Shown here piece after piece: positions 1 through 7,817 of a stretch of 21,733 bases of DNA. This DNA comes from an uncultured Clostridia bacterium. Lineage in GTDB: Bacteria > Bacillota > Clostridia > Christensenellales > Aristaeellaceae. Each line of letters opens with the position of its first letter. The first letter of the stretch is position 1. The notes beneath the pieces were generated by a model. It searched no databases and was not told the DNA's origin. It saw nothing but the letters and a program-made list of their open reading frames with translations. Where the stretch lies: the NCBI GenBank assembly GCA_934631055.1, contig CAKTXP010000022.1, positions 1 through 21,733 of the forward strand, in the 5' to 3' direction. Position numbers and translations under genes: made by a program.

Positions 1-890
1 CCGACCTCGTCCGCCAGCTTCATCGCCAGCGTGAACGCCGCCGGATCTTCCGGATTCGGAACCTTGACGGTCGAGAAATTCGGATCGGGCAGCTCCTGCT
101 CCTTGACGACGTAAACGTTCTCAATGCCGATTTCCTTGAGGATGCGGCGGACGGGCTTGTTGCCGGAGCCGTGAATCGGCGTATAGACGATCTTCAGCTC
201 CTTGCCCGCGGTCTTCATCAGCTCAGGCTGAACGGACAGCGTCTTAACCTGCGCGATATAGTCGTCGTCCACTTCCTTGTTGCCGATGATCTGGAGCAGA
301 CCCTTTGCCTTCGCCTCGGCTTCGTCCATCTCAACGGCGTCCTCATAGCGGTTGGCGCGGATGCAGGCAAGCACCTGATCGGCGTACTCCGGCGGCATCT
401 GCGCGCCGTCCTCCCAGTAGACCTTGTAGCCGTTGTACTGCGGCGGATTGTGGCTGGCGGTGATGACGATACCCGCGATGGCGTGCAGATGGCGCACCGC
501 GTAGGAGAGGATCGGCACCGGACGCAGCTCGTCGAACAGATAGACGTGGATGCCCTCATGGCACAGCACCAGCGCCGCCGCCTTGGCGAATTCCGGGCTC
601 ATCCGGCGGGAGTCATACGCGATGACCACGCCGCGCTTCTTATCCTCTTCGCCCTTGCCGTTGATGTAGTCGGCGAAGCCCTTCGTCGCGCGGCGGACGT
701 TGTAGAGGTTCATGCGGTTCGTGCCCGCGCCGAGTACGCCGCGCATGCCCGCCGTGCCAAAGGACAGCTCGGTATAGAAGCGATCCTCGATCTCCTTTTC
801 GTCGCCGGCAATCGCCTTCAGCTCATCGACCGTCGCCTGATCCGCGGCAAATTCTTTAAGCCATGTTTCGTATGCTTCACGATAATTCAT
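1..890 (-). CDS. pgcA: Alpha-phosphoglucomutase / phospho-sugar mutase, 3' end cut by window edge
   Basis: Interconverts glucose-1-phosphate and glucose-6-phosphate in the cytoplasm, supplying UDP-glucose and glycan precursors. About 296 codons are present and the C-terminal half lies outside the window. The start is ATG at 890, behind GGAGG. The N terminus has the family hallmark FGTAGMRG (residues 44-51) followed by GAGTNRMN, the substrate-loop region AYDSRRMSPEF (about 91-101), and the catalytic phosphoserine motif TASHNPP (144-150, Ser146). The layout resembles Bacillus PgcA (about 580 residues, from memory). It is divergent from pepF, with its own promoter at 971-999. A phosphomannomutase specificity cannot be excluded because the sugar-binding loop lies in the missing part. 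The family call is firm; the exact substrate is inferred. Confidence 0.93.
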   Translation of the reverse strand, partial: MNYREAYETWLKEFAADQATVDELKAIAGDEKEIEDRFYTELSFGTAGMRGVLGAGTNRMNLYNVRRATKGFADYINGKGEEDKKRGVVIAYDSRRMSPEFAKAAALVLCHEGIHVYLFDELRPVPILSYAVRHLHAIAGIVITASHNPPQYNGYKVYWEDGAQMPPEYADQVLACIRANRYEDAVEMDEAEAKAKGLLQIIGNKEVDDDYIAQVKTLSVQPELMKTAGKELKIVYTPIHGSGNKPVRRILKEIGIENVYVVKEQELPDPNFSTVKVPNPEDPAAFTLAMKLADEV

Positions 891-970
891 GTTTGTTATC
901 CTCCGTCTTTGCTGTGAGATTGGCATAAACGCTGTTTGCCCGTCCTAAAACGAGCAGACTTCTTAAAACA

Positions 971-999
971 ATTATAATGCAAGACGCCTTATTTTGGAA
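971..999 (-). promoter_or_regulatory. Predicted promoter of pgcA
   Basis: On the minus strand there is a perfect TATAAT (971-976), a 17-base spacer and TTCCAA (994-999) as a weak -35. It leaves a leader of about 75 bases before the pgcA start at 890. Back to back with the pepF promoter, about 75 bases away. Confidence 0.6.
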
Positions 1000-1072
1000 G
1001 AGCAATTTTGCCAAATTGTCGAATTCATAAAAACAATATGGGAAATCCGCGTCCAAAAGCGCAGATTTCGTC

Positions 1073-1101
1073 TTGTTCTTAACAGGCAAATCGCCTATAA
1101 T
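1073..1101 (+). promoter_or_regulatory. Predicted promoter of pepF
   Basis: TTGTTC (1073-1078), a 17-base spacer and a perfect TATAAT (1096-1101). This sigma-A type promoter would start transcription near 1108, just ahead of the leader hairpin at 1115-1138. Confidence 0.75.
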
Positions 1102-1114
1102 AAGCATATCTAAT

Positions 1115-1138
1115 GCGCAGACTCCGAAAGGTCTGCGC
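1115..1138 (+). promoter_or_regulatory. Leader hairpin in the pepF 5' UTR
   Basis: An 8-base perfect stem, GCGCAGAC (1115-1122) with GTCTGCGC (1131-1138), closes an 8-base loop. It sits almost at the predicted transcript 5' end and about 8 bases before the GGAGG at 1146-1150. No T tract follows, so it is not a terminator. A 5' stabilising stem or a protein-binding operator is plausible. Confidence 0.5.
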
Positions 1139-1156
1139 CGCGTATGGAGGTATACG

Positions 1157-2914
1157 ATGAAAACGAATTGGGATTTGACCGTATTCTACAAGGACTTTGA
1201 CGACCCGGAGTTCAAGGATGACCTCGCGCGCCTGCCGAAGGAGATCGACGCCTTCACCGCCGCTATCGCCGCGCCCGCCGAGGACGAGGTCAGGAAGCTC
1301 GTTTCTCTGGTCCATCAGGAGGAAGCGCTGTCCTGCCTTTTCGAGCGTCTGTCGATGATGGTCGAGCTGAACTTTGCCGTGGACGCCAACAACAAGCCCG
1401 CCAACGCCGCGTTGGCGCCGCTGATGCGTGCTTACATGGGTTCTTCGCTGGCATCCAACGCCTTCTCCCGCTATCTGGCTTCTCTTGAGAACCTCGACGC
1501 GATCATCGACGCCGACGACGAATTGAAGGCGCGTGCTTTCGCCCTGCGCGAGGCAGCGGAGAATGCCAAGCATCAGCTTCCGGAAGCGCTGGAAAAGCCG
1601 GTCTTGAAGATGCAGCTCTCCGGCGGCGAAGCCTTCTCCCATCTGCGCGATAAGCTGGACGCAACCCTGCTGGTCGATTACGACGGCAAGCAGATTCCGC
1701 TGTCCGCCGTCCGTGCGCTGGCTTACGACGGCGACGCCGATACGCGCCGCCGCGCCTACGAAGCCGAGCTGGCTTCCTACAAGAAAATCGAACTGCCGAT
1801 GAGCTTCTGCCTGAACAACATCAAGGCTGAGGGCGAAACCATGGCGGCGCTCAAGGGCTACAAGGGCGTGCTGGATATGGCGCTTGCCCATTCCCGCATG
1901 GATGAAAAGACGCTTGAAGCCATGTGGACGGCGATTCGTGAAGCCCTGCCGGAGGTGCGCGAATATTTCAAGGCGAAGGGACGCCTGCTCGGTCACGAAA
2001 ACGGTCTGCCGTTCTACGATCTGTTCGCGCCCGTCGGTCAAAGCACCCGCACCTATACCGTCGAAGAAGCGCGCGCGCTGCTGCTCGACCTGTTCGGCAA
2101 ATTCTGTCCGGAGATGGGCGAGATGATGCGCACGGCGTTCGACGAGGGCTGGATTGACATGTTCCCGCGCGAAGGCAAGAGCGGCGGTGCATTCTGTTCC
2201 GGCTATTACGCCAAGAACATCAGCCGCGTGATGACCAACTTCGCGGGCAGTGCCTCCGATGTCAGCACGCTGGCGCATGAGCTGGGTCACGCCTTCAACA
2301 ACCGCATGCTGCATCATAAGCCGATCATGATGACCGAAACGCCGATGCCGCTGGCGGAAACCGCTTCCACATTCAACGAAACGCTGCTCATCTCCCAACT
2401 TCTCAAGACCGCGACGCCGGAGGAAGAGCTGACGCTGCTGGATTCCTGCCTGACCGAGCAGATGCAGACGATGGTCGATATCTACTCCCGCTTCCTGTTC
2501 GAGCAGAAGGTTGTCGCCGCGCAGGCGGATCACGCGTTGGACGTGGACGAGCTGAAGGAAACGATGCTCTGGGCGCAGGAGCAGAGCTACGGCGACGGAC
2601 TCGATCCGGAATACCGCCATCCGTATATGTGGGCGTGCAAGAGCCATTACTACTCCACCGGTGTCCACTTCTATAACTTCCCGTATGCTTTCGGCGGTCT
2701 GTTCGCCCGCGGTCTGTACGCGCGTTATGAGAAGGAAGGCGAGGCGTTTGTGCCGGTCTACTGCGATCTGCTCTCCCGCTTCGGCAGCGATACCATCGCC
2801 AACGTCACCGCCAGCGTCGGCATCGACGTAACCACGCCGGACTTCTGGCGCGAGGCTGTCGAAAGCGTGCTGGTTCAGGTTCGCCGCTTCGTCGAGCTGG
2901 CGGATAACGCCTGA
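1157..2914 (+). CDS. pepF: Oligoendopeptidase F, M3 family zinc peptidase
   Basis: Cytoplasmic metallopeptidase that cleaves short peptides, typically 7-17 residues, in peptide turnover. The product is 585 residues, close to the usual ~600. An upstream in-frame ATG at 1073 is rejected because it falls on the -35 of the promoter; the ATG at 1157 has GGAGG six bases ahead. The zinc signature HELGH is at residues 374-378, with catalytic Glu375. Glu401 in AETAS, 23 residues on, is the likely third zinc ligand. The N-terminal region matches the PepF lid domain, beginning with a conserved-type WDLTVFY. It is a single-gene unit with a strong promoter, leader hairpin and terminator. The family call is firm; the specific peptide substrates are not known. 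Confidence 0.95.
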   Translation: MKTNWDLTVFYKDFDDPEFKDDLARLPKEIDAFTAAIAAPAEDEVRKLVSLVHQEEALSCLFERLSMMVELNFAVDANNKPANAALAPLMRAYMGSSLASNAFSRYLASLENLDAIIDADDELKARAFALREAAENAKHQLPEALEKPVLKMQLSGGEAFSHLRDKLDATLLVDYDGKQIPLSAVRALAYDGDADTRRRAYEAELASYKKIELPMSFCLNNIKAEGETMAALKGYKGVLDMALAHSRMDEKTLEAMWTAIREALPEVREYFKAKGRLLGHENGLPFYDLFAPVGQSTRTYTVEEARALLLDLFGKFCPEMGEMMRTAFDEGWIDMFPREGKSGGAFCSGYYAKNISRVMTNFAGSASDVSTLAHELGHAFNNRMLHHKPIMMTETPMPLAETASTFNETLLISQLLKTATPEEELTLLDSCLTEQMQTMVDIYSRFLFEQKVVAAQADHALDVDELKETMLWAQEQSYGDGLDPEYRHPYMWACKSHYYSTGVHFYNFPYAFGGLFARGLYARYEKEGEAFVPVYCDLLSRFGSDTIANVTASVGIDVTTPDFWREAVESVLVQVRRFVELADNA

Positions 2915-2935
2915 AACTGTTTTTTTAAATGATAC

Positions 2936-2975
2936 AAGCTCTTTCTGGATGTTGTCGTTCAGAAAGAGCTTTTTC
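2936..2975 (+). terminator. Rho-independent terminator of pepF
   Basis: A 12-base perfect stem (2936-2947 with 2960-2971) closes a 12-base loop and runs into a T tract at 2970-2974, 20 bases after the pepF stop. Confidence 0.9.
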
Positions 2976-2997
2976 ATAGTAAAAAAACAAATTTTAC

Positions 2998-3094
2998 AAA
3001 AAAGCGGGCTGAGCCCGCCTGCATTTCCGCCACAGTCCGTAAAGATTCAAAGCTTTACGCACGTGAGCTTGCTTTATGCAATTTCCTATAAGGC
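2998..3094 (-). repeat. 94-base interspersed element, copy 3 (behind aspS)
   Basis: On the minus strand this matches the tandem copies at 12819-13012. In the 94-base core, which begins with CTTATAGG at 3092, it differs only by a TT-to-AA change in the segment after GCATAAAGC. Read from high to low coordinates it contains a CGTAAAG/CTTTACG hairpin and ends in the GCGGGC-TCA-GCCCGC terminator with six T (3003-2998). Its first base lies two bases after the T tract of the aspS terminator (3095-3100). It could be a small structured RNA, a non-autonomous mobile repeat, or both. Confidence 0.9.
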
Positions 3095-3134
3095 AAAAAA
3101 GCGGTCCACCAAGCCAAAAGCTCGATAGACCGCT
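3095..3134 (-). terminator. Rho-independent terminator of aspS
   Basis: On the minus strand a 9-base stem with one G-U pair (3126-3134 with 3100-3108) is followed by six T (3100-3095). It lies 58 bases after the aspS stop. A second small hairpin (3166-3172 with 3179-3185) sits between the stop and this terminator. Confidence 0.88.
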
Positions 3135-3191
3135 CAACACTCGATTCTCTTCCCGCATCGCAAAGCGATACAAAGCCCTGTATCGTTCCCC

Positions 3192-4502
3192 TTACGGCGT
3201 CAGACGGTTCGGACCGCGGAAGATGAACATCGCGTCCTTAATCGTCAGACCCAGCAGCAGCATCGTCAGTCGGTCGATGCCCAAGCCGAAACCGCCGTGC
3301 GGCGGGCAGCCATACTTGAAGAACTCAAGATAGAACTTCACGTCCTCGTCCAAGCCCTTCTCCTGTGCCTGCGCCTTCAGCACGTCATAGCGATGCTCGC
3401 GCTGCGCGCCCGTCGTGATCTCGACGCCGCGCCAGATGAGGTCATAGCCCTGCGGCACGCCGTTCTCGTCGCGCATGTGATAGAACGCGCGCTTCTTCGC
3501 GTCGTAATCCGTGATGAACAGGAACTCGTGACCGTACTTCTTCTTGACCCACTCGTAGGAGAGGTGCTCCGCCTCGGTGGTCAGGTCGCCCTCTTCTCCC
3601 TCCGGACACTTGTAGCCGAATTCCTTCTCCAGCTCAGCATACAGATCCGCCAGCTTGATGACCGGGAACGGCGTCGTCGGCACGATGACCGGCACGCCGA
3701 ATACGCGCTCAATGTCCTCGCCATAAGCTTCCTTGACCTTGCCCAGCGCATAGGTCAGCAGCTCTTCTTCCATCTTCATCACATCGCGGAAGGACTCGAT
3801 GTAGCTGAACTCAAGGTCGAAACCGGAGAACTCGGTGGTGTGCTTGCTGGTAAAGGACTTCTCCGCGCGGAACACCGGGCCGACTTCAAAAATGCGCTCA
3901 AAGCCGGAAGCCATCGCCATCTGCTTATAGAACTGCGGGCTCTGCGCCAGATACGCCTTGCGGTCAAAATACTTGACCTCGAAAACATCCGCGCCGGATT
4001 CGCTCGCCGCGCCGATGAGCTTCGGGGTGTGGATCTCCATGAAGCTGCGCTCCAGCAGGAACTGACGCATGGCGTTGATCATGACCGTCTGCGCCTTGAA
4101 CATCAGCTGATTCGCGTCGGTGCGCAGGTCGATCCAGCGGTAGTCGATGCGCTGGTCGATGGAAGAGCGCTCGTGACCCTTGCGCGCTTCGCGGTCGATG
4201 GGCAGCGGCGCCGCGAGGGACTCGATGATGATCTCCTTCGGATAGATCTCAACGCCGCCGAGCTTGACATACTCGCTCTCGACAGCCTTGCCGATAACGG
4301 TGATGACAGAGTCGAGGGTGATCTGGTTGACGGCGTTATCCAGCGCCTCGTTCTCGCCCTTTTCGACGGTAATCTGTACCTTGCCGGTGATATCCTTGAG
4401 TACGATGAACGCCATCTTGCTCTTGTTGCGGATGTTCTCAACGAAGCCGCAGACCTTGATCTCGTCCGCGCCGCGAACCTGAGCCGCGTAAGTTCTTTCC
4501 AT
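3192..4502 (-). CDS. aspS: Aspartyl-tRNA synthetase, archaeal / non-discriminating type
   Basis: Class II synthetase that charges aspartate to tRNA(Asp), and in the non-discriminating subtype also to tRNA(Asn) for amidation by GatCAB. At 436 residues it is of the short archaeal type; the bacterial AspRS is near 590 with a GAD insertion, which is absent here. An N-terminal OB fold (about 1-105) binds the anticodon. Motif 2 starts at GPVFRAEKSF (208-217), the aspartate-binding region includes QSPQ (187-190), motif 3 is GFGLGIDRLTM (404-414), and the end FRGPNRLTP is typical of archaeal-type enzymes. ATG at 4502 has GGAGG seven bases ahead. Whether it is truly non-discriminating cannot be decided here; no gatCAB or asnS is in the window. 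Confidence 0.95.
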   Translation of the reverse strand: MERTYAAQVRGADEIKVCGFVENIRNKSKMAFIVLKDITGKVQITVEKGENEALDNAVNQITLDSVITVIGKAVESEYVKLGGVEIYPKEIIIESLAAPLPIDREARKGHERSSIDQRIDYRWIDLRTDANQLMFKAQTVMINAMRQFLLERSFMEIHTPKLIGAASESGADVFEVKYFDRKAYLAQSPQFYKQMAMASGFERIFEVGPVFRAEKSFTSKHTTEFSGFDLEFSYIESFRDVMKMEEELLTYALGKVKEAYGEDIERVFGVPVIVPTTPFPVIKLADLYAELEKEFGYKCPEGEEGDLTTEAEHLSYEWVKKKYGHEFLFITDYDAKKRAFYHMRDENGVPQGYDLIWRGVEITTGAQREHRYDVLKAQAQEKGLDEDVKFYLEFFKYGCPPHGGFGLGIDRLTMLLLGLTIKDAMFIFRGPNRLTP

Positions 4503-4539
4503 AGTGATTCCTCCGATGTTTTGGATTCATACAGAATTT

Positions 4540-4567
4540 ATTATACCTGCATTTTCCTGCAAATCAA
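4540..4567 (-). promoter_or_regulatory. Predicted promoter of aspS
   Basis: Minus-strand TTGATT (4562-4567), a 16-base spacer and a perfect TATAAT (4540-4545) give a leader of about 30 bases before the aspS start. It shows that aspS is transcribed independently of the EF-G-like gene upstream. Confidence 0.75.
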
Positions 4568-4631
4568 GCCCCAATCGGGGCTGACGCCGATATTTTCACT
4601 GAATCTGCCGCTCTTTTTCCAAAAAACCACA

Positions 4632-4775
4632 TTAAAACCGCCGCGAAGCGGAGATGGGGTTTGGGGGATTGGAGTTACGCGCCCGCTGTGCGGGATTCAG
4701 CGTAACTCCAATCCCCCAAACCCCACTGAGGGGCTTCCCCCTCAGGCTCCCTTCTTCGCTTCGCGGCGGTTTTAA
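4632..4775. repeat. MITE-like hairpin element with terminal inverted repeats
   Basis: Perfect 19-base terminal inverted repeats (4632-4650 and 4757-4775) flank a 26-base perfect inverted repeat (4655-4680 with 4700-4725), whose tip holds a CCCGC/GCGGG mini-hairpin. A further CTGAGGGG/CCCCTCAG hairpin lies at 4726-4745. It occupies most of the gap between the EF-G-like gene terminator and the aspS promoter and encodes nothing credible. The central hairpin recurs at 14707-14739, and the terminal module recurs at 14946-14994 and 16080-16117. It is probably a non-autonomous mobile or structural repeat; no transposase is in the window. Confidence 0.85.
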
Positions 4776-4793
4776 GGATTTTTATATTTTTTG

Positions 4794-4825
4794 AAAAAAC
4801 CGACCGGACACTACAATCCGGTCGG
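4794..4825 (-). terminator. Rho-independent terminator of the EF-G-like gene
   Basis: On the minus strand CCGACCGGA (4825-4817) pairs perfectly with TCCGGTCGG (4808-4800) across an 8-base loop and is followed by six T (4799-4794). It begins about 30 bases after the stop codon. Confidence 0.93.
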
Positions 4826-4855
4826 CTATGGATTCGTTTAAAGAATGTGGGAAGC

Positions 4856-6934
4856 TTATTCCTCGTCGTCCGCCAAGTCCGCCTTGTGCGCTTCGATGAT
4901 CTTGCCGGCAATCGCCTGCGGCACTTCTTCGTAGCGCTCAAAGTTCATCTTGAACGAACCCTTTGCCTGCGTCATCGAGCGCAGGTCGGTCGCATACTTG
5001 AACATCTCAGCCTGCGGCACTTCGGCAATGATGAGCTGCTTGCCGTCGTTTTGCTCCATGCCGAGAATGCGTCCGCGGCGCTTGTTCAGGTCGCCCATGA
5101 TATCGCCCATGTACTCATCCGGCACGCTGATCTCGACGTGCATGATCGGCTCAAGCAGAACAGGGTTCGCGTTGATGCACTGCTTGTAAGCGATGCGCGC
5201 CGCCGTCTTGAACGCCATTTCAGACGAATCGACCGGATGATAGCTTCCGTCGTAAAGCTTTGCGCGCAAACCCGTCATCGGGAAGCCCGCGAGTACGCCC
5301 TTGACGAGATTCTCGCGCAGACCCTTTTCAACAGACGGGATGAAGTTGCGCGGGACAGCGCCGCCGACGACCGCATCGACAAACTCGAAGTCCACGCCCG
5401 GCTCAGCAGGGGAGAACTCGATCCATACGTCGCCGAACTGTCCATGACCGCCGCTCTGCTTCTTGTGGCGTCCCTGAACCTGAATGGTCTTGCGGATAGA
5501 CTCGCGATAGGCGATCTTCGGATCCTTGAACACGGCGTCCGCACCGAACTTGGAGAGCAGCTTCTGGCGCACGATCTCCAGCTCCAGCTCGCCCTGACCG
5601 CTGATCAGCGTTTCGGTGGTCATCGGGTCTTTGGCGACGATGACATCCGGCATTTCCTCGCAAAGACGCGCCAGACCGGAGAATACCTTGTCCTCTTCGC
5701 CCGCCTTCTTCGCGTAGACCGCCAGAGAGATCTGCGGCGCAGGGAAGTCGATGCTGTCATACTGAACGATCTTGCCGATCTCGCACAGGCTGTCGCCGGT
5801 GGAGGTATATTGCAGCTTGCTGAGCGCGCCGATATCGCCCGCGCAGAGCATGCCGACCGGAATCTGCTTCTTGCCGCGCACCATGAAGATGCCCGCCGCC
5901 TTTTCCGGCTTGTCCGCGTTCGCGTTGTACAGCGGGGTCGCCGCCGTCAGCACGCCGGAAATCACTTTAATGAGGGACAGCTTGCCGACGAACGGGTCGG
6001 CGATGGTCTTGAACACCTGCGCGGTGAAGCTCTCGCTCATGTCCGCGTGGCGGATGTGCATGCTCTTGGTCTTGGGGTTGATGCCGTGATAGGTATGTTC
6101 CATCGGGCTGGGCATATACATCGCCAATTCATACATCAGCGGGCGCACGCCGATGCCGCTCAAGCTGGAAACCGGCGCAACCGGCACGATGCTGCCCTCA
6201 TAAATGCCCGCGGACAGACCGCGCAGCATATCTTCTTCGCTGAGCTTGCCCTCGTCGAAGAACTTTTCCATCAGTTCTTCGCTGGTGGACGCCGCCGCCT
6301 CGTGGCAGGCTTCCAATGCTTCATCAACCAGTGCCTGCATATCTTCCGGAATCGGGATCTCACGGCGATCCTTGCCCGCGCCGGTGAACGCCTTGCCCGT
6401 CAGAACGTCTACGACGCCGCGGAACTCCGTTCCCTCGCCGATGGGCAGAACGGTCGGAATGATGCAGTTGCCATAGGTGCTGCGCAGCTCGTCAAGCACC
6501 TTGCGGTAATTTATATGTTCGCGATCGACCTGCGACACGGCGATAATCCTGGCGAGCCCGTGCTTTTCGGTCGCGTTCCATGCTTTTTCAAAACCGGTGG
6601 AGATGCCAGTCGCGGCGCTGATGACGATCACCGCGCCCTCCACGGCGTGCAGCGGGCCAGCCATTTCGCCCGCAAAATCAAAGTAACCGGGAACGTCGAT
6701 GAGGTTGAGTTTCTTTCCGTGGATTTCGATAGGCGCAACGGCTGCGCTGATCGAAATGTGACGCTTAATCTCTTCGGGATCATAATCGCTGACCGTATTT
6801 CCATCTTCGACACGACCCTGGCGGTCAGTCACGCCGGCGGCAAAGAGCATCGACTCAACCAGCGTCGTTTTGCCTTCAGAGCCGTGTCCCAATACAGCGA
6901 TGTTGCGTATGTCCTTCACCATGTAGTCCTTCAT
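4856..6934 (-). CDS. EF-G-like translational GTPase (EF-G2 / TetM-like family)
   Basis: Ribosome-associated GTPase of the EF-G superfamily, 692 residues, with the full five-domain length. The start at 6934 is chosen over an in-frame ATG at 6958 because AAGGAGG lies eight bases ahead, and MKDY matches the N terminus remembered for clostridial homologues. G1 is GHGSEGKTT (16-24) instead of canonical GHIDAGKTT. G3 is DVPGYFDF (80-87), with Tyr84 where classical EF-G has the catalytic His. G4 reads SQVD (134-137) instead of NKMD. Domain IV contains a HGQFGDVWIEF stretch. Canonical fusA usually sits with rpsL-rpsG and tufA, so this lone copy is probably the paralogue. It may act in translation under special conditions, but its role is unproven. 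Single gene with an extended -10 promoter and a strong terminator. Confidence 0.88.
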   Translation of the reverse strand: MKDYMVKDIRNIAVLGHGSEGKTTLVESMLFAAGVTDRQGRVEDGNTVSDYDPEEIKRHISISAAVAPIEIHGKKLNLIDVPGYFDFAGEMAGPLHAVEGAVIVISAATGISTGFEKAWNATEKHGLARIIAVSQVDREHINYRKVLDELRSTYGNCIIPTVLPIGEGTEFRGVVDVLTGKAFTGAGKDRREIPIPEDMQALVDEALEACHEAAASTSEELMEKFFDEGKLSEEDMLRGLSAGIYEGSIVPVAPVSSLSGIGVRPLMYELAMYMPSPMEHTYHGINPKTKSMHIRHADMSESFTAQVFKTIADPFVGKLSLIKVISGVLTAATPLYNANADKPEKAAGIFMVRGKKQIPVGMLCAGDIGALSKLQYTSTGDSLCEIGKIVQYDSIDFPAPQISLAVYAKKAGEEDKVFSGLARLCEEMPDVIVAKDPMTTETLISGQGELELEIVRQKLLSKFGADAVFKDPKIAYRESIRKTIQVQGRHKKQSGGHGQFGDVWIEFSPAEPGVDFEFVDAVVGGAVPRNFIPSVEKGLRENLVKGVLAGFPMTGLRAKLYDGSYHPVDSSEMAFKTAARIAYKQCINANPVLLEPIMHVEISVPDEYMGDIMGDLNKRRGRILGMEQNDGKQLIIAEVPQAEMFKYATDLRSMTQAKGSFKMNFERYEEVPQAIAGKIIEAHKADLADDEE

Positions 6935-7009
6935 AAATCGTTCCTCCTTTGAAGCCATGCGGCTGATTTTGAAAGCGGCTTGTTTCGCGCCGACTTTCCT
7001 CTTGTTTCC

Positions 7010-7018
7010 ATTATATCA
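7010..7018 (-). promoter_or_regulatory. Extended -10 promoter of the EF-G-like gene
   Basis: On the minus strand TGATATAAT is a perfect extended -10 element (TGn-TATAAT). The matching -35 region is poor (TTCCAT), as expected for extended -10 promoters. The leader would be about 70 bases. Confidence 0.6.
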
Positions 7019-7158
7019 GACTGCATGAAGAAATGGAAGGGTTTTTGGATATTTTCTTTTCTATCGCCAGTCAGTTTAACTAAATTCGCGTTCCATTTTT
7101 ACGAACTTTCTATGAGTTTTGACCTTTTTTAATCGTTTTTCAACCATTTTTGCGCATC

Positions 7159-7209
7159 AAAAAAACGCCCGTCGGGCATAGGGACATCAGGCGCGCGGAA
7201 AACGCGCCT
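7159..7209 (-). terminator. Probable terminator behind the DUF4364 gene
   Basis: Two minus-strand hairpins follow the stop at 7239: AGGCGCG/CGCGCCT (7189-7195 with 7203-7209), then a short GCCC/GGGC hairpin (7167-7177) running into seven A on the plus strand (7159-7165), i.e. a T tract on the coding strand. The last stem is short, so strength is uncertain. Confidence 0.55.
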
Positions 7210-7238
7210 TCTGCCCCGTCCGGCGGACGAAAACAATT

Positions 7239-7787
7239 TTATGAATTTTTGTCGTTATCCTCTGCGGTCTCGCCCAGCTGCTCCATGATGGTCTGATACA
7301 GGAACGGCGCTTTCTCCGACCATCTGTCGCAGAATCGCTTCGCCTGCGCCTTGGTCGCCGCCGTCAGCGTCATGGAAAAGATCTCCGCGCCGGATTCCAG
7401 CGCCCGCAGCGTCACAGAAAAGCCGTTGTCCGTCTCCTTCCAGACCGCGGGCATTTGCAGCTCGTCCCGGATGCGCCGCTTCCACGTCGGCGCGTTCAGG
7501 TTCAGCTTTTCCTGCTGGGATGCGCGGATGCGCCCGGCGAACATATCCACGCTCTGGCGCCCCTGCGGGGTCAGGATGAGCAGCGTTCCTTCCAGATGGC
7601 GCGCCTCGCGGACGAATCCGGCTTCCTTCAGCCCGCCCAGCGCCAGATAAAACTGAAACTGGCTCATCAGCCGAGTTTCGACCAGAAAGCGCAGAAGCTG
7701 CTCCTCCGTACATCCGCCCAGCCGATCCATCGCGGAAAGCACGACGAGCTTGTCCTCTTCTTCCGTCGCATGCGCGTCAAACGCCAT
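7239..7787 (-). CDS. DUF4364 family winged-helix-like protein
   Basis: A 182-residue cytoplasmic protein of the DUF4364 family, found widely in Clostridia and without an established function. The N-terminal half (about 12-75) reads as a winged helix: a helix with KLVVLSAMDRLGG, a helix with TEEQLLRFLVE, an FQFYLALGGLKEAGFV recognition-like segment, then LLILTPQGRQSVDMF resembling the wing and dimer helix of PadR/MarR-like regulators. The C-terminal part has a predicted beta-rich stretch (about 118-145). ATG at 7787 follows GGAGG by seven bases. It lies 30 bases after the HPr-like gene and shares its promoter. The fold call is an inference from pattern; DNA binding is not demonstrated and the C-terminal part is unassigned. 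Confidence 0.75.
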   Translation of the reverse strand: MAFDAHATEEEDKLVVLSAMDRLGGCTEEQLLRFLVETRLMSQFQFYLALGGLKEAGFVREARHLEGTLLILTPQGRQSVDMFAGRIRASQQEKLNLNAPTWKRRIRDELQMPAVWKETDNGFSVTLRALESGAEIFSMTLTAATKAQAKRFCDRWSEKAPFLYQTIMEQLGETAEDNDKNS

Positions 7788-7817
7788 GGCCGCACCTCCC
7801 TGTCCAAACGAAGCCGA

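Larger units (their letters stand above)
6935..7238. other. Intergenic stretch between the EF-G-like and DUF4364 genes
   Basis: This gap of about 300 bases holds the EF-G-like leader and promoter (to 7018) and the hairpins behind the DUF4364 gene (7159-7209). The AT-rich middle, 7019-7150, contains only poly-T/poly-A runs and nothing I can name. Confidence 0.6.

Noticed and set aside
1079..2977. A 632-codon open frame on the minus strand
   Set aside because: Antisense shadow of pepF; it runs through the pepF terminator and has no recognisable domain.
3297..4775. A 492-codon open frame on the plus strand over aspS and the hairpin element
   Set aside because: Antisense of aspS that continues through the aspS promoter and the inverted-repeat element, so it is not a gene.
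4847..6952. A 701-codon open frame on the plus strand
   Set aside because: It is the exact antisense of the EF-G-like gene, rich in Arg, His, Leu and Ala as expected of a GC-rich shadow frame, with no family motif.
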